This document shows positions 6,012 through 12,173 of a DNA stretch of 20,038 nt, one piece after another; positions within the stretch are counted from its first letter, which is position 1; every line of letters starts with the position of its first letter. This DNA is from a virus: the IMG/VR virus record IMGVR_UViG_3300035698_013734, positions 1-20,038 of that record; one strand, 5' to 3'. Both the position numbers and the translations under genes were made by a program. A model generated the notes under the pieces. The model was given only the letters and a program-made list of their open reading frames with translations. It ran no database searches and was not told the origin of the DNA.

Positions 6012-6920
6012 ATGGATTTCTTATCATTATGCCAAGATTATGGAATTGAATATGCAGGAGAAGAAGACAAACATCAAAGAGAAGGTTGGGTTAATATAGC
6101 TTGTCCTTTCTGTTCTGGGCATGATGGATTTCATCTGGGATATAATACATATAGTAATATATTTTCTTGTTGGAGATGTGGAAGAAAAGGAGAAAAATAT
6201 GTTTTAAAAAGGATTCTAGGTTCGGCGTATTCAGAAGAAGTATTAGAAATCTATGGGGGTTATGTTCCTGTAAAAGAGGAAAATATAAAGAAGGTAGGGC
6301 AAAAGAAGTTTATGCCCCCTTCTCCCCTGTATGATTTACAAGAAGAACATATTGCGTATCTAAAAAATAGGGGAATGAATGTAGAAAAAATAAAAAACCT
6401 TTGGAACATCAAAGCCACAGGACCTACATCTAAAATAGATAAAATGGATTACTCCAATAGGATATATATTCCTATTGTTTGGAATGGAAAGGAGGTATCG
6501 TACCAATGTAGATCTATATACAAGGCCAGGATTAAGTACAAGGCCTGTCCTAAAGAAAGAGAAAGAATTGAACATCAAACTATATTATACGGAAAGCAAG
6601 AAGCATGGAATGGTATAGGAATATGTGTTGAAGGAGTTGTTGATGTTTGGAACTTTGGAGTTAAAGCCTTCTGCACATTCGGAATAGGATTTACTCAAGC
6701 CCAAGTAATAGAAATATCCAAACACTTTAAGAAAGTATGTATAGTATTTGATAATGAAGTTCAAGCACAAGAAAAAGCAAAGCAACTCGCTTCCGAACTA
6801 AACTTTAGAGGAGTCAAATCTATAATATATACAATAGAAGGAGGTGATCCAGGAGAACAAAGCAAAGAGAATATAAAAATAATCAGAAAACTTATTATTA
6901 ATAAATTAAAAAGTATTTGA
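6012..6920 (+). CDS. DnaG-like primase with zinc ribbon and TOPRIM domain
   Basis: Makes RNA primers for DNA synthesis. The N-terminal zinc ribbon shows C31-x2-C34 (CPFC) with nearby H37, then C53-x2-C56 (CWRC), matching the CHC2-type DNA-binding zinc module. Residues about 100-200 form the N-terminal part of the catalytic core, with LKNRGMNVEKIKNLWNI (117-133) and YIPIVWNGKEVSYQCR (152-167). The TOPRIM fold starts at ICVEGVVD (catalytic E207) and has VFDNE (D247, E249; the family more often shows DxD). At 302 aa it lacks the C-terminal helicase-binding domain of bacterial DnaG (about 600 aa), as usual for phage primases. The start has CGGAG 7 bases upstream and follows the previous stop immediately. 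It would work with the helicase at 9600. Confidence 0.92.
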   Translation: MDFLSLCQDYGIEYAGEEDKHQREGWVNIACPFCSGHDGFHLGYNTYSNIFSCWRCGRKGEKYVLKRILGSAYSEEVLEIYGGYVPVKEENIKKVGQKKFMPPSPLYDLQEEHIAYLKNRGMNVEKIKNLWNIKATGPTSKIDKMDYSNRIYIPIVWNGKEVSYQCRSIYKARIKYKACPKERERIEHQTILYGKQEAWNGIGICVEGVVDVWNFGVKAFCTFGIGFTQAQVIEISKHFKKVCIVFDNEVQAQEKAKQLASELNFRGVKSIIYTIEGGDPGEQSKENIKIIRKLIINKLKSI

Positions 6921-6934
6921 AAGGAAAGCAAAAA

Positions 6935-7378
6935 ATGAAAAAGAATATTTTAGAAGTAGAAATAAATGAAAAATCCAAGAATGAAATTCATATACATTTT
7001 ACAGAAAAAGAAGGAAAAAGGACAAAAGAAGTAGTTGATGTATATAATGATTCATTAAAAAGAGAAGGATCAAAAATAGGATATGAAGCATCTGGAGATC
7101 AGCATATCAGAGATATAATGAAAATAGTAAATTTAGATGTGTTAAAAAAAATGCAGGAACTTAATATTACTTCAAAAGAGTTATTTATCTTATTTTCCAG
7201 TATCTTGGAAAGATTAACTATCGTATCAAGTAAATTCCAAAGATCTATTGCTCTTTTAGCAGATATGGAACCGATAATAGAAGCCATAAGAAATAGAATG
7301 GAAATGGGAGCAGATGAAGAATCAAACAATATTTTAGAGGAAACAATAAAAAACATTGATAAAAAATTAGGAATATAA
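6935..7378 (+). CDS. Hypothetical protein, 147 aa
   Basis: Unrecognised protein. I place the start at the ATG at 6935 because AAGGAAAG sits 7 bases upstream; a longer reading from TTG at 6917 overlaps the primase stop and has no ribosome site. The N-terminal half is strongly charged and beta-like, and residues about 60-145 are predicted helices, with a possible coiled coil at the end (ILEETIKNIDKKL). There is no metal or nucleotide motif. It closes the primase transcription unit before the gene-free stretch 7379-7696. Confidence 0.8.
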   Translation: MKKNILEVEINEKSKNEIHIHFTEKEGKRTKEVVDVYNDSLKREGSKIGYEASGDQHIRDIMKIVNLDVLKKMQELNITSKELFILFSSILERLTIVSSKFQRSIALLADMEPIIEAIRNRMEMGADEESNNILEETIKNIDKKLGI

Positions 7379-7397
7379 AAAGTAAATCTCAACAATA

Positions 7398-7415
7398 AAA
7401 ATCGGTTCCGATTTT
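7398..7415 (+). terminator. Possible intrinsic terminator
   Basis: AAAATCGG (7398-7405) and CCGATTTT (7408-7415) are reverse complements almost without a spacer, so the RNA stem would be about 7 bp with a GUUC loop and end in a run of U. It lies 20 bases after the stop of the 147-aa gene, where the primase unit would be expected to end. The short U-run makes it weak, and it could instead be a palindromic operator. Confidence 0.4.
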
Positions 7416-7544
7416 AGGCCGTTGTAAGGCCCTTTTAAGCGACTTATTATTTCAAGCGACCGATAGCATTAAAATACAATATAAAAGCAGGGACGGCGGC
7501 TTAAAAGCTCATATTTAGCTATATAAAAATAAAAATAAATAATT

Positions 7545-7575
7545 GTATTAAATATCGGGCAATAATCGTATAATA
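7545..7575 (+). promoter_or_regulatory. Phage promoter, shared family (copy 1)
   Basis: GTATTA (7545-7550), 15 bases, TCGTATAATA (7566-7575), containing a consensus -10 TATAAT at 7569-7574. The same boxes with identical spacing occur at 12766-12796 and 19650-19680. An A/T-rich tract of about 30 bases lies upstream. The transcript would start near 7581 and read toward 7697. Confidence 0.75.
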
Positions 7576-7580
7576 AAGTA

Positions 7581-7675
7581 GTAATAATTTATGAATTATA
7601 GTTCATTCATAAATTTTCTCATCTTATATTTTTTTTACTCGGGTGAAGTCTTTCTTGGCTTCACCCTCTTTTTCT
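7581..7675 (+). ncRNA. Short leader RNA or attenuator between promoter and gene 7697
   Basis: From the presumed start near 7581 the RNA would first meet a perfect inverted repeat AATTTATGAA/TTCATAAATT (7586-7595 with 7606-7615) and then the intrinsic terminator at 7641-7675, so a free RNA of about 95 bases would form. Either this is a small RNA in its own right or transcription into 7697 is conditional. No open frame of useful length lies inside it. The other two strong copies of the promoter have no terminator before their genes. Confidence 0.5.
7641..7675 (+). terminator. Intrinsic terminator upstream of gene 7697
   Basis: GGGTGAAGTC pairs with GGCTTCACCC (7641-7650 with 7657-7666; ten pairs including one G-U) around TTTCTT, followed by TCTTTTTC. 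This is a textbook Rho-independent terminator, placed about 60 bases after the presumed start of the promoter 7545-7575 and 22 bases before the next gene. Confidence 0.8.
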
Positions 7676-7696
7676 TATTTTACGGAGGAATTTTAA

Positions 7697-7984
7697 ATGG
7701 AAATAATACTAAACATTGGCGAAGAAAAGTACAAAATAAGAAGGTTTGATAATCTCAATATGGTTATAGAGAAAGAATATTATAGTGAAAAGAAAGATAT
7801 TTACTTGTGGAAGACTGAGGCATTTGCAAATAATTTTAAATCTTTAAGTGCTTGTCTTTCTAATCTAATATGTTTGGAAGAGGTAGCAATGGATAAAGAG
7901 ATAACCACGCTTGATCTTATCTCGGAAAAAATTGAAGAATCAACAAATTCAATTCTCAAGCAAATGGAAAAAACTTGTCTCTAA
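7697..7984 (+). CDS. Conserved small phage hypothetical protein, 95 aa
   Basis: Starts at an ATG behind ACGGAGG. The layout, with KYKIRRFDNLNMVIEKEY near the N-terminus, a WKTEAFANNFKSLSACLSNL segment and a helical end, resembles a small phage protein of unknown function often found beside replication genes. It is soluble, with a beta-rich N-terminal half and helical C-terminus. It is the first gene after the leader and terminator at 7581-7675, so its expression may depend on terminator read-through. A self-complementary element at 7987-8004 follows the stop directly. Confidence 0.8.
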   Translation: MEIILNIGEEKYKIRRFDNLNMVIEKEYYSEKKDIYLWKTEAFANNFKSLSACLSNLICLEEVAMDKEITTLDLISEKIEESTNSILKQMEKTCL

Positions 7985-7986
7985 AT

Positions 7987-8004
7987 ACCTCCTTATAAGG
8001 AGGT
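7987..8004. promoter_or_regulatory. 18-bp perfect palindrome of anti-Shine-Dalgarno and Shine-Dalgarno
   Basis: ACCTCCTTATAAGGAGGT is perfectly self-complementary. The left half equals the ACCUCCUU core at the 3' end of bacterial 16S rRNA and the right half is its perfect complement, yet no usable start codon follows the AAGGAGG. It lies 2 bases after the stop of the gene at 7697. It could be an operator bound by a dimer, or an RNA hairpin. Confidence 0.6.
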
Positions 8005-8059
8005 CTCGAATCTGAAAATTTAAAAATTATATTACTTAAAAAAAAGAAAATCACATTAC

Positions 8060-8088
8060 TTGACAATATAAAATTGCAAGTATAAAAT
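8060..8088 (+). promoter_or_regulatory. Sigma-A-type promoter for the winged-helix and initiator genes
   Basis: TTGACA (8060-8065), 17 bases, TAAAAT (8083-8088). The -35 box is a perfect consensus and the -10 differs by one base, so host polymerase could use it without phage factors. It lies 25 bases before the start of the gene at 8114 and suggests early expression of the replication initiation genes. Confidence 0.75.
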
Positions 8089-8113
8089 AATAATTTATGG
8101 AGGAATATCACAC

Positions 8114-8383
8114 ATGGCAAAACTTTACAAAGAATTAATGGCAATCGCAATTCCTGAAAAAGCATTTAGAAATGAATATATTTCAGATGGGGCATTTAGA
8201 CTGTTAGCCCTGATGATAAGATTTGGCAGCGAACCTGAATATAGTATGCTCGATCTCCAAAAAGATTTACAAGTTTCAGATGATATATTGAATAAGTACA
8301 TTAATGAGTTGCTTAAATCTGAATTTTTAACCGCCGGTACAGAAGATGATGGAACAATATTCTATAATTTAGATTATATGTAA
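8114..8383 (+). CDS. Stand-alone winged-helix protein related to the next gene's N-terminus
   Basis: The 89-aa protein looks like a single winged-helix DNA-binding domain: IPEKAFRNEYISDGAFRLLALM, then LQKDLQVSDDILNKYINELL as the helix-turn-helix, and a wing at GTEDDGTIFYNL. Aligned by eye it parallels residues 15-75 of the following protein (VPNKLISDNTLNKTSKLIYI and LQQQLNIKS-like helices), so the two appear paralogous. Expression is likely from the promoter at 8060-8088; TGGAGGA precedes the ATG. A role as initiator accessory or regulator of the adjacent origin is an inference. Length and fold exclude a complete initiator. Confidence 0.75.
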   Translation: MAKLYKELMAIAIPEKAFRNEYISDGAFRLLALMIRFGSEPEYSMLDLQKDLQVSDDILNKYINELLKSEFLTAGTEDDGTIFYNLDYM

Positions 8384-8402
8384 TCGTAAGGAGTATTTCA
8401 AT

Positions 8403-9587
8403 ATGGCAGTTGTAAAAGAAAAAATAGATGGTGATTTTACTATCGTACCTAATAAATTAATATCTGATAATACTTTAAACAAAACAAGTAAATTAATATA
8501 CATATATATAGCAAGTAAACCTGATGGGTGGGAAGTTAACAATCTTGATATTCAACAACAATTAAATATTAAGTCCAGAACAACAGTAGCAAATAGTTGG
8601 AAGGAACTTATGTTTGAAGGATGGATATCCAGAATACATTCTAAAACAGTGAAAGGAGGGTTTGATTATCTCCTTCATGCTAAAAAGAGAATAAATGTGA
8701 GTAAATTTGATATTGTAATGGACGGATTTACAGATCAACAACAAAAGATATTTGCAACAAATGAAATAAATAAAAACATCAAGAAAAATAGGGAAAAATT
8801 CGTCATGTCCAAAAAATGGACACCTATTAATACTAAAGGGTTTATTTTAATATCTAACGATATTAAAAAAACACCTATGTCCATTTCAAAAAATGGACAA
8901 TTTGAGTTTTTAATTAAAAATATTAAAGGATCTCATTCTCCCAAAAATAAAAGTAAAATCTCTCCATCTAGTTTTGATAGTTTCTGGCAACTCTATCCAA
9001 AAAAGAAAAAGAAACATACTGCTAAAAAGGAATTCGGATATTTATGTTGTAAAACAGATGCCCCGACCATAGAAAAATTATTAGAATATTTAGAATCCCA
9101 TAAAAATTCAGAACTTTGGCAGAATCGTCCAGATCTTATCCCTTTCCCATCCAATTATATTAAAAAGCAGATTTTCTTAGAGTCCGCCGAGGATATGATA
9201 GTATACGGGGCCAAGAAAAAGAATTTAGAAAACAATAAAATATTTTCAGCAGAGTCCGCCAAAAGTTTATTGTTACAGAAATATTGGCAAATGGGAATTA
9301 AATCAATGGAGAGAACATATAAAAAATATTTGGAAGATGATATTCCAGATAAAGTATGGATAAACATTGCTTTCTTATCAGAATATTATAAAGCTCCATC
9401 AAATCCTGATGCTCCCAGTGTAATAGGAATTGTAAATAACCTATGCAAATATGCTCAAAATAATCAGCATTGGTTAAGAGATGTGCATGAAGTATTTAAT
9501 ATAGACTCTTCTGTTTTTAAAATGGCAGTTAAAGAAATTAATGAATACTTTGGATATACAGTAATAGATGTTGATAAATTAGCATAG
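8403..9587 (+). CDS. Phage replication initiator / helicase-loader-like protein (lambda O type layout)
   Basis: Residues 10-90 form a winged-helix domain typical of phage replication initiators (VPNKLISDNTLNKTSKLIYI, LDIQQQLNIKSRTTVANSW). A low-complexity linker rich in Lys, Asn and Ser (about 105-188) follows. From residue 191 the sequence FDSFWQLYPKKKKKHTAKKEF and later PFPSNYIKKQIF match the helicase-recruiting region of phage replication proteins. The remainder (about 280-394) is helical and unrecognised. The probable task is to bind the origin and deliver the helicase encoded next. Three perfect inverted repeats lie in the linker-coding part (8806-8899), as origins do in lambda O genes. 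TAAGGAG is 10 bases before the ATG; the stop is 12 bases from the helicase gene. Confidence 0.8.
   Translation: MAVVKEKIDGDFTIVPNKLISDNTLNKTSKLIYIYIASKPDGWEVNNLDIQQQLNIKSRTTVANSWKELMFEGWISRIHSKTVKGGFDYLLHAKKRINVSKFDIVMDGFTDQQQKIFATNEINKNIKKNREKFVMSKKWTPINTKGFILISNDIKKTPMSISKNGQFEFLIKNIKGSHSPKNKSKISPSSFDSFWQLYPKKKKKHTAKKEFGYLCCKTDAPTIEKLLEYLESHKNSELWQNRPDLIPFPSNYIKKQIFLESAEDMIVYGAKKKNLENNKIFSAESAKSLLLQKYWQMGIKSMERTYKKYLEDDIPDKVWINIAFLSEYYKAPSNPDAPSVIGIVNNLCKYAQNNQHWLRDVHEVFNIDSSVFKMAVKEINEYFGYTVIDVDKLA
8806..8899. repeat. Cluster of three inverted repeats, candidate replication origin
   Basis: TGTCCA/TGGACA (8806-8811 with 8817-8822), TTTTAATATC/GATATTAAAA (8845-8854 with 8859-8868) and TGTCCATTT/AAATGGACA (8878-8886 with 8891-8899) are all perfect. 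The outer two share the TGTCCA/TGGACA core and the middle one is pure A/T apart from the C-G closing pair. The spacing of their centres is about 43 and 32 bases. They lie in the linker-coding part of the initiator gene, followed by A/T-rich DNA at 8900-8935. Confidence 0.55.
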
Positions 9588-9599
9588 GACGGGAATAAT

Positions 9600-11150
9600 A
9601 TGTTTGATACAAGTTTTACAGATAATTTTATAGAAAGAAAAATAGTAATAAATTTAATTACAGACACAGATTATATAAAAAAAATAAGAGAAAATTTTAA
9701 TATTAAATATCTTCAATCTTCAAGTGCTCGGATACTCGCCAAGTGGTGTTTATCTTATTATGATAAATATAAAGAAGCTCCAGGAAATACCATTGAAAGT
9801 ATATTTTTAGAAAAAGTTAAAAATGGATTAACTGCTTCCAAAGCAGATGATATCGCTTCTATATTAGACGGCCTATCTGAAGAGCAAGATCAATCCCATG
9901 ATAATATTGAATTCTTAAAAAAGCAAACAGAATCATATTTCCTTGAAAGAGGATTGCAAATGCACTTGGAGAAAATTAAATCTAAAATAGCGGAAGGAGA
10001 TTTGGCGGGTGCAGAAATATCTGCTAAATCTTTTATATCTCCCAAAGCAGAATTAATACATTGTATAGATCCTTTGAATTTATCTGCTGACAAATGGGAG
10101 CAAGTATTTGAGGCATCCTTGGAACAGATGATTGAACTCCCAGGTGCTATGAATGATTTTATAGGAGAACATTTTACCAAAACAGGATTTATAGTTCTTC
10201 AGGGAATTGCAAAATCTGGTAAAACTTTTATGCTTTTAGAATTACTTATTAAATCCGCTCTTGCAGGAAAGAATGTTTTATTTGTGCAATGCGGGGATAT
10301 GTCTGAGAACGAACAATTAATGAGATTGGCAGTATATCTTTCTAAAAGAAGTAATAAAGAAAAGTATTGCAAGAAGATGTATGTCCCCTGTTTAGATTGT
10401 TTACATAATCAAAGGGGAACTTGTAATAAAGCAGTACGGAATAATACAACTTCTATAGTTCCTGCTTCATTCAAGCGTGATGAATGGAACCATGGCGATA
10501 TGGTTGAACTATACCATACTTTTCCAGAATATGAGCCGTGTACCGCTTGTAAAAACATTCTCGGTAGTCCTTGGATTTATGAAAGACCTGAAGTTGATCC
10601 TTTAACTTTTGACGAGGCCAGAAAATATGTTGAAAAATTTAGAAAAATTGTAAAAAAGAGGGGAGGGCAATTTAAGTTAGCAACATATCCTAATAATACA
10701 TTAACAACAGCTATGTTGAATGATTTAGTAAGAAGTCTTGCAGAACAAGGATATGGTGTAGAAGTACTTGGTTTAGATTATGCAGATATCATGGGAATAG
10801 AACCGGAGTTTGTAAATGCCGGACCTAGACAAACTCCTGAAAATATTAGATTTCAAAATCTACGAAGATTAACACAGGAATTAGAACTATTATTGATTTC
10901 AGGTACTCAAGCCGCCGCTTCTGCATACAAAAAGAAAAGGCAGGATATGACTGATTTCTCGAACGAGAGAAGAAAATGGGATCATGTAACTGCTGGAATT
11001 GGACTTAATCAAACGAATTGTGAAGAAGAATTAGGAATTATAAGAATGAATAATATTCTTGCAAGAGAAGGGAAGAAGAATAGTTGGCAAGACCTATATA
11101 TACTCAGATGTTTAGAAATGGGTCGTCCTCACCTAGCTTCTTACTTATAA
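9600..11150 (+). CDS. DnaB-like replicative helicase with zinc-binding insertion
   Basis: Hexameric helicase of the RecA-fold DnaB family. Residues 1-150 are a helical N-terminal domain (SARILAKWCLSYYDKYKEAP, YFLERGLQMHLEKI). The ATPase core starts near 190, with Walker A GIAKSGKT (202-209), a beta strand ending CGDMSENEQ (231-239) and Walker B LGLDYADIM (390-398). An insertion of about 70 residues carries C264-x2-C267, C275 and C314-x2-C317 and probably binds zinc. Arginine-finger candidates lie in the last hundred residues. Length 516 aa is near the family norm once the insertion is counted. It directly follows the initiator gene and would unwind at the nearby origin, with the primase at 6012 as partner. 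The start has only GACGGGA upstream and may be translationally linked. Confidence 0.88.
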   Translation: MFDTSFTDNFIERKIVINLITDTDYIKKIRENFNIKYLQSSSARILAKWCLSYYDKYKEAPGNTIESIFLEKVKNGLTASKADDIASILDGLSEEQDQSHDNIEFLKKQTESYFLERGLQMHLEKIKSKIAEGDLAGAEISAKSFISPKAELIHCIDPLNLSADKWEQVFEASLEQMIELPGAMNDFIGEHFTKTGFIVLQGIAKSGKTFMLLELLIKSALAGKNVLFVQCGDMSENEQLMRLAVYLSKRSNKEKYCKKMYVPCLDCLHNQRGTCNKAVRNNTTSIVPASFKRDEWNHGDMVELYHTFPEYEPCTACKNILGSPWIYERPEVDPLTFDEARKYVEKFRKIVKKRGGQFKLATYPNNTLTTAMLNDLVRSLAEQGYGVEVLGLDYADIMGIEPEFVNAGPRQTPENIRFQNLRRLTQELELLLISGTQAAASAYKKKRQDMTDFSNERRKWDHVTAGIGLNQTNCEEELGIIRMNNILAREGKKNSWQDLYILRCLEMGRPHLASYL

Positions 11151-11153
11151 GAC

Positions 11154-11182
11154 TTGCTCGATCTGAAATTTTGTTATATTAT
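11154..11182 (+). promoter_or_regulatory. Sigma-A-type promoter upstream of the thymidine-kinase group
   Basis: TTGCTC (11154-11159), 17 bases, TATTAT (11177-11182), just after the helicase stop and 30 bases before the gene at 11212. Two mismatches in the -35 box and one in the -10 make it moderate in strength. It would give the nucleotide-metabolism genes a transcript of their own. Confidence 0.5.
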
Positions 11183-11211
11183 AAAAATATCAAAATGATA
11201 GTGAGGAAATT

Positions 11212-11316
11212 ATGTCACCTGTTTGTAGTAATTGTTTAAAACCTATGATTGAAATGAAAGATGGATGGATCTGTAATATATGTGGATCCTGGAGGAGTAA
11301 AGATGAGCAGAAATAA
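11212..11316 (+). CDS. Tiny CxxC/CxxC zinc-ribbon protein, 34 aa
   Basis: The ATG follows GTGAGGAAATT with suitable spacing. The protein has C5-x2-C8 and C21-x2-C24, with 12 residues between the pairs, close to the design of the 39-aa protein at 665. It is basic at the end and carries two Trp. The last 14 bases overlap the start of the thymidine-kinase-like gene in another frame, whose ribosome site GGAGG lies inside it. The function is unknown; a metal-binding adaptor is likely from the cysteine pattern. Confidence 0.65.
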   Translation: MSPVCSNCLKPMIEMKDGWICNICGSWRSKDEQK

Positions 11317-11950
11317 AAGAGTAAATGGATGCGTATTTATAGGCTGTCCTGGATCTGGAAAAACATATCAGATGGAGGAAAGGTATAAAGAGATCAATAA
11401 TGTTTTTTCAGAAGAACAAATGTTTAGATTTGAATGTCATGAAAAATCTACAATACATACAATATTCTCAATGATTAAGGATAGACCTTCATTAAAATTT
11501 GTATTCATTGATGAAGCTCATTTTCTTGATACTGATATCAATACATGGAATTTATTTATAGATTATTTGATAGACAAAAAAATTGAAATGTATTTATCTT
11601 CCCTCGATCTGTGGCATGATTGCTCGGAAACCTTAATTGAAAGTAGTATAAAATATAGAGTTAAATACACTCAATATCTTTCTTGTAAATGTGTTTTCTG
11701 TAATAAAGAAAAAGCAAGAAGAGCAGTCAAAGCCGGAGATTTAAAAATAAAGAAGGATTTAAATAAGGATATATACCTTCCTTCTTGTTCTGGGTGCTAT
11801 GATGATGTATGTAAAGGCGTTATTTCAAAACAAAAAGTAGCAGATATACAAAAAGTAATATACAGAGAAGATAACAGAGTAAGTACAAGAAATTACTCTC
11901 ATGGAGAATGGCTGGATTTCTTAAAAACATCTAAAGGATGGAATATATAA
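11303..11950 (+). CDS. Thymidine-kinase-like protein (type II TK family)
   Basis: Would phosphorylate thymidine to dTMP with ATP. Walker A GCPGSGKT (14-21) is followed by FIDEAHF (68-74), the counterpart of the TK DEAQF motif carrying the catalytic glutamate. SSLDLWHD (99-106) aligns with the TK GLDxDF segment. The lasso-type zinc module is present as C130-x2-C133 and C162-x2-C165, with KARRAV between them. These elements and their order are those of type II TKs, but the intermediate residues diverge, so altered substrate use is possible. The start at 11303 is chosen because TGGAGGAG lies 8 bases upstream; the earlier ATG at 11261 is out of step with any ribosome site. At 215 aa the length is normal. 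The stop overlaps the next ATG. Confidence 0.68.
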   Translation: MSRNKRVNGCVFIGCPGSGKTYQMEERYKEINNVFSEEQMFRFECHEKSTIHTIFSMIKDRPSLKFVFIDEAHFLDTDINTWNLFIDYLIDKKIEMYLSSLDLWHDCSETLIESSIKYRVKYTQYLSCKCVFCNKEKARRAVKAGDLKIKKDLNKDIYLPSCSGCYDDVCKGVISKQKVADIQKVIYREDNRVSTRNYSHGEWLDFLKTSKGWNI

Positions 11951-12153
11951 TGTTTAATACGATATGCCCAAAATGTAATGAAGAAAACCAAAAAGGAAAA
12001 TCATGTACTAAATGCGATACTTGTTTAGGGAAAACACAAGTATTTTCTAGAATTACAGGATTTTATCAACCTATACAAAACTGGAATAAAGGAAAGAAAG
12101 CTGAATATGATGATAGAAAAGTATTTAGTTCTTCTCTTGCATTAGGAATTTAA
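11950..12153 (+). CDS. Detached NrdD-like zinc and glycyl-radical tail, 67 aa
   Basis: The short protein has C6-x2-C9 and C19-x2-C22 (plus C25), then RITGF at 34-38 and NWNKGKKAEYDDR downstream. In anaerobic (class III) ribonucleotide reductase the C-terminal end carries two CxxC pairs that bind zinc and, about 16 residues after the last Cys, a glycyl-radical loop of type RVxGY followed by a basic GKxxE segment. Here G37 is 15 residues after C22, so the whole tail is present without the catalytic barrel. Similar short proteins occur in other phages, often annotated as NrdD fragments; this statement is from memory. The start at 11950 (TAATG overlap with the TK-like gene) is preferred to 11938. 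Radical formation is not shown by the sequence alone. Confidence 0.6.
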   Translation: MFNTICPKCNEENQKGKSCTKCDTCLGKTQVFSRITGFYQPIQNWNKGKKAEYDDRKVFSSSLALGI

Positions 12154-12173
12154 CTATTATGAAAGGAATAGCA

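Larger units (their letters stand above)
7379..7696 (+). other. Gene-free regulatory stretch
   Basis: No supported coding frame in 318 bases. It holds, in order: a terminator-like hairpin (7398-7415); GGCC...GGCC (7417-7431); a direct repeat AAGCGAC (7437-7443 and 7454-7460); a GC-rich patch (7487-7500); A/T-rich tracts; the promoter 7545-7575; an inverted repeat at the presumed transcript start (7586-7615); an intrinsic terminator (7641-7675); and the ribosome site ACGGAGG for the gene at 7697. It shares TTAAAAG-type elements with the spacers at 12588-12849 and 19520-19712. Confidence 0.7.

Noticed and set aside
6917-6934. TTG at 6917 as the start of the 147-aa protein
   Set aside because: It overlaps the primase stop and has no ribosome site, whereas the ATG at 6935 has AAGGAAAG at proper spacing.
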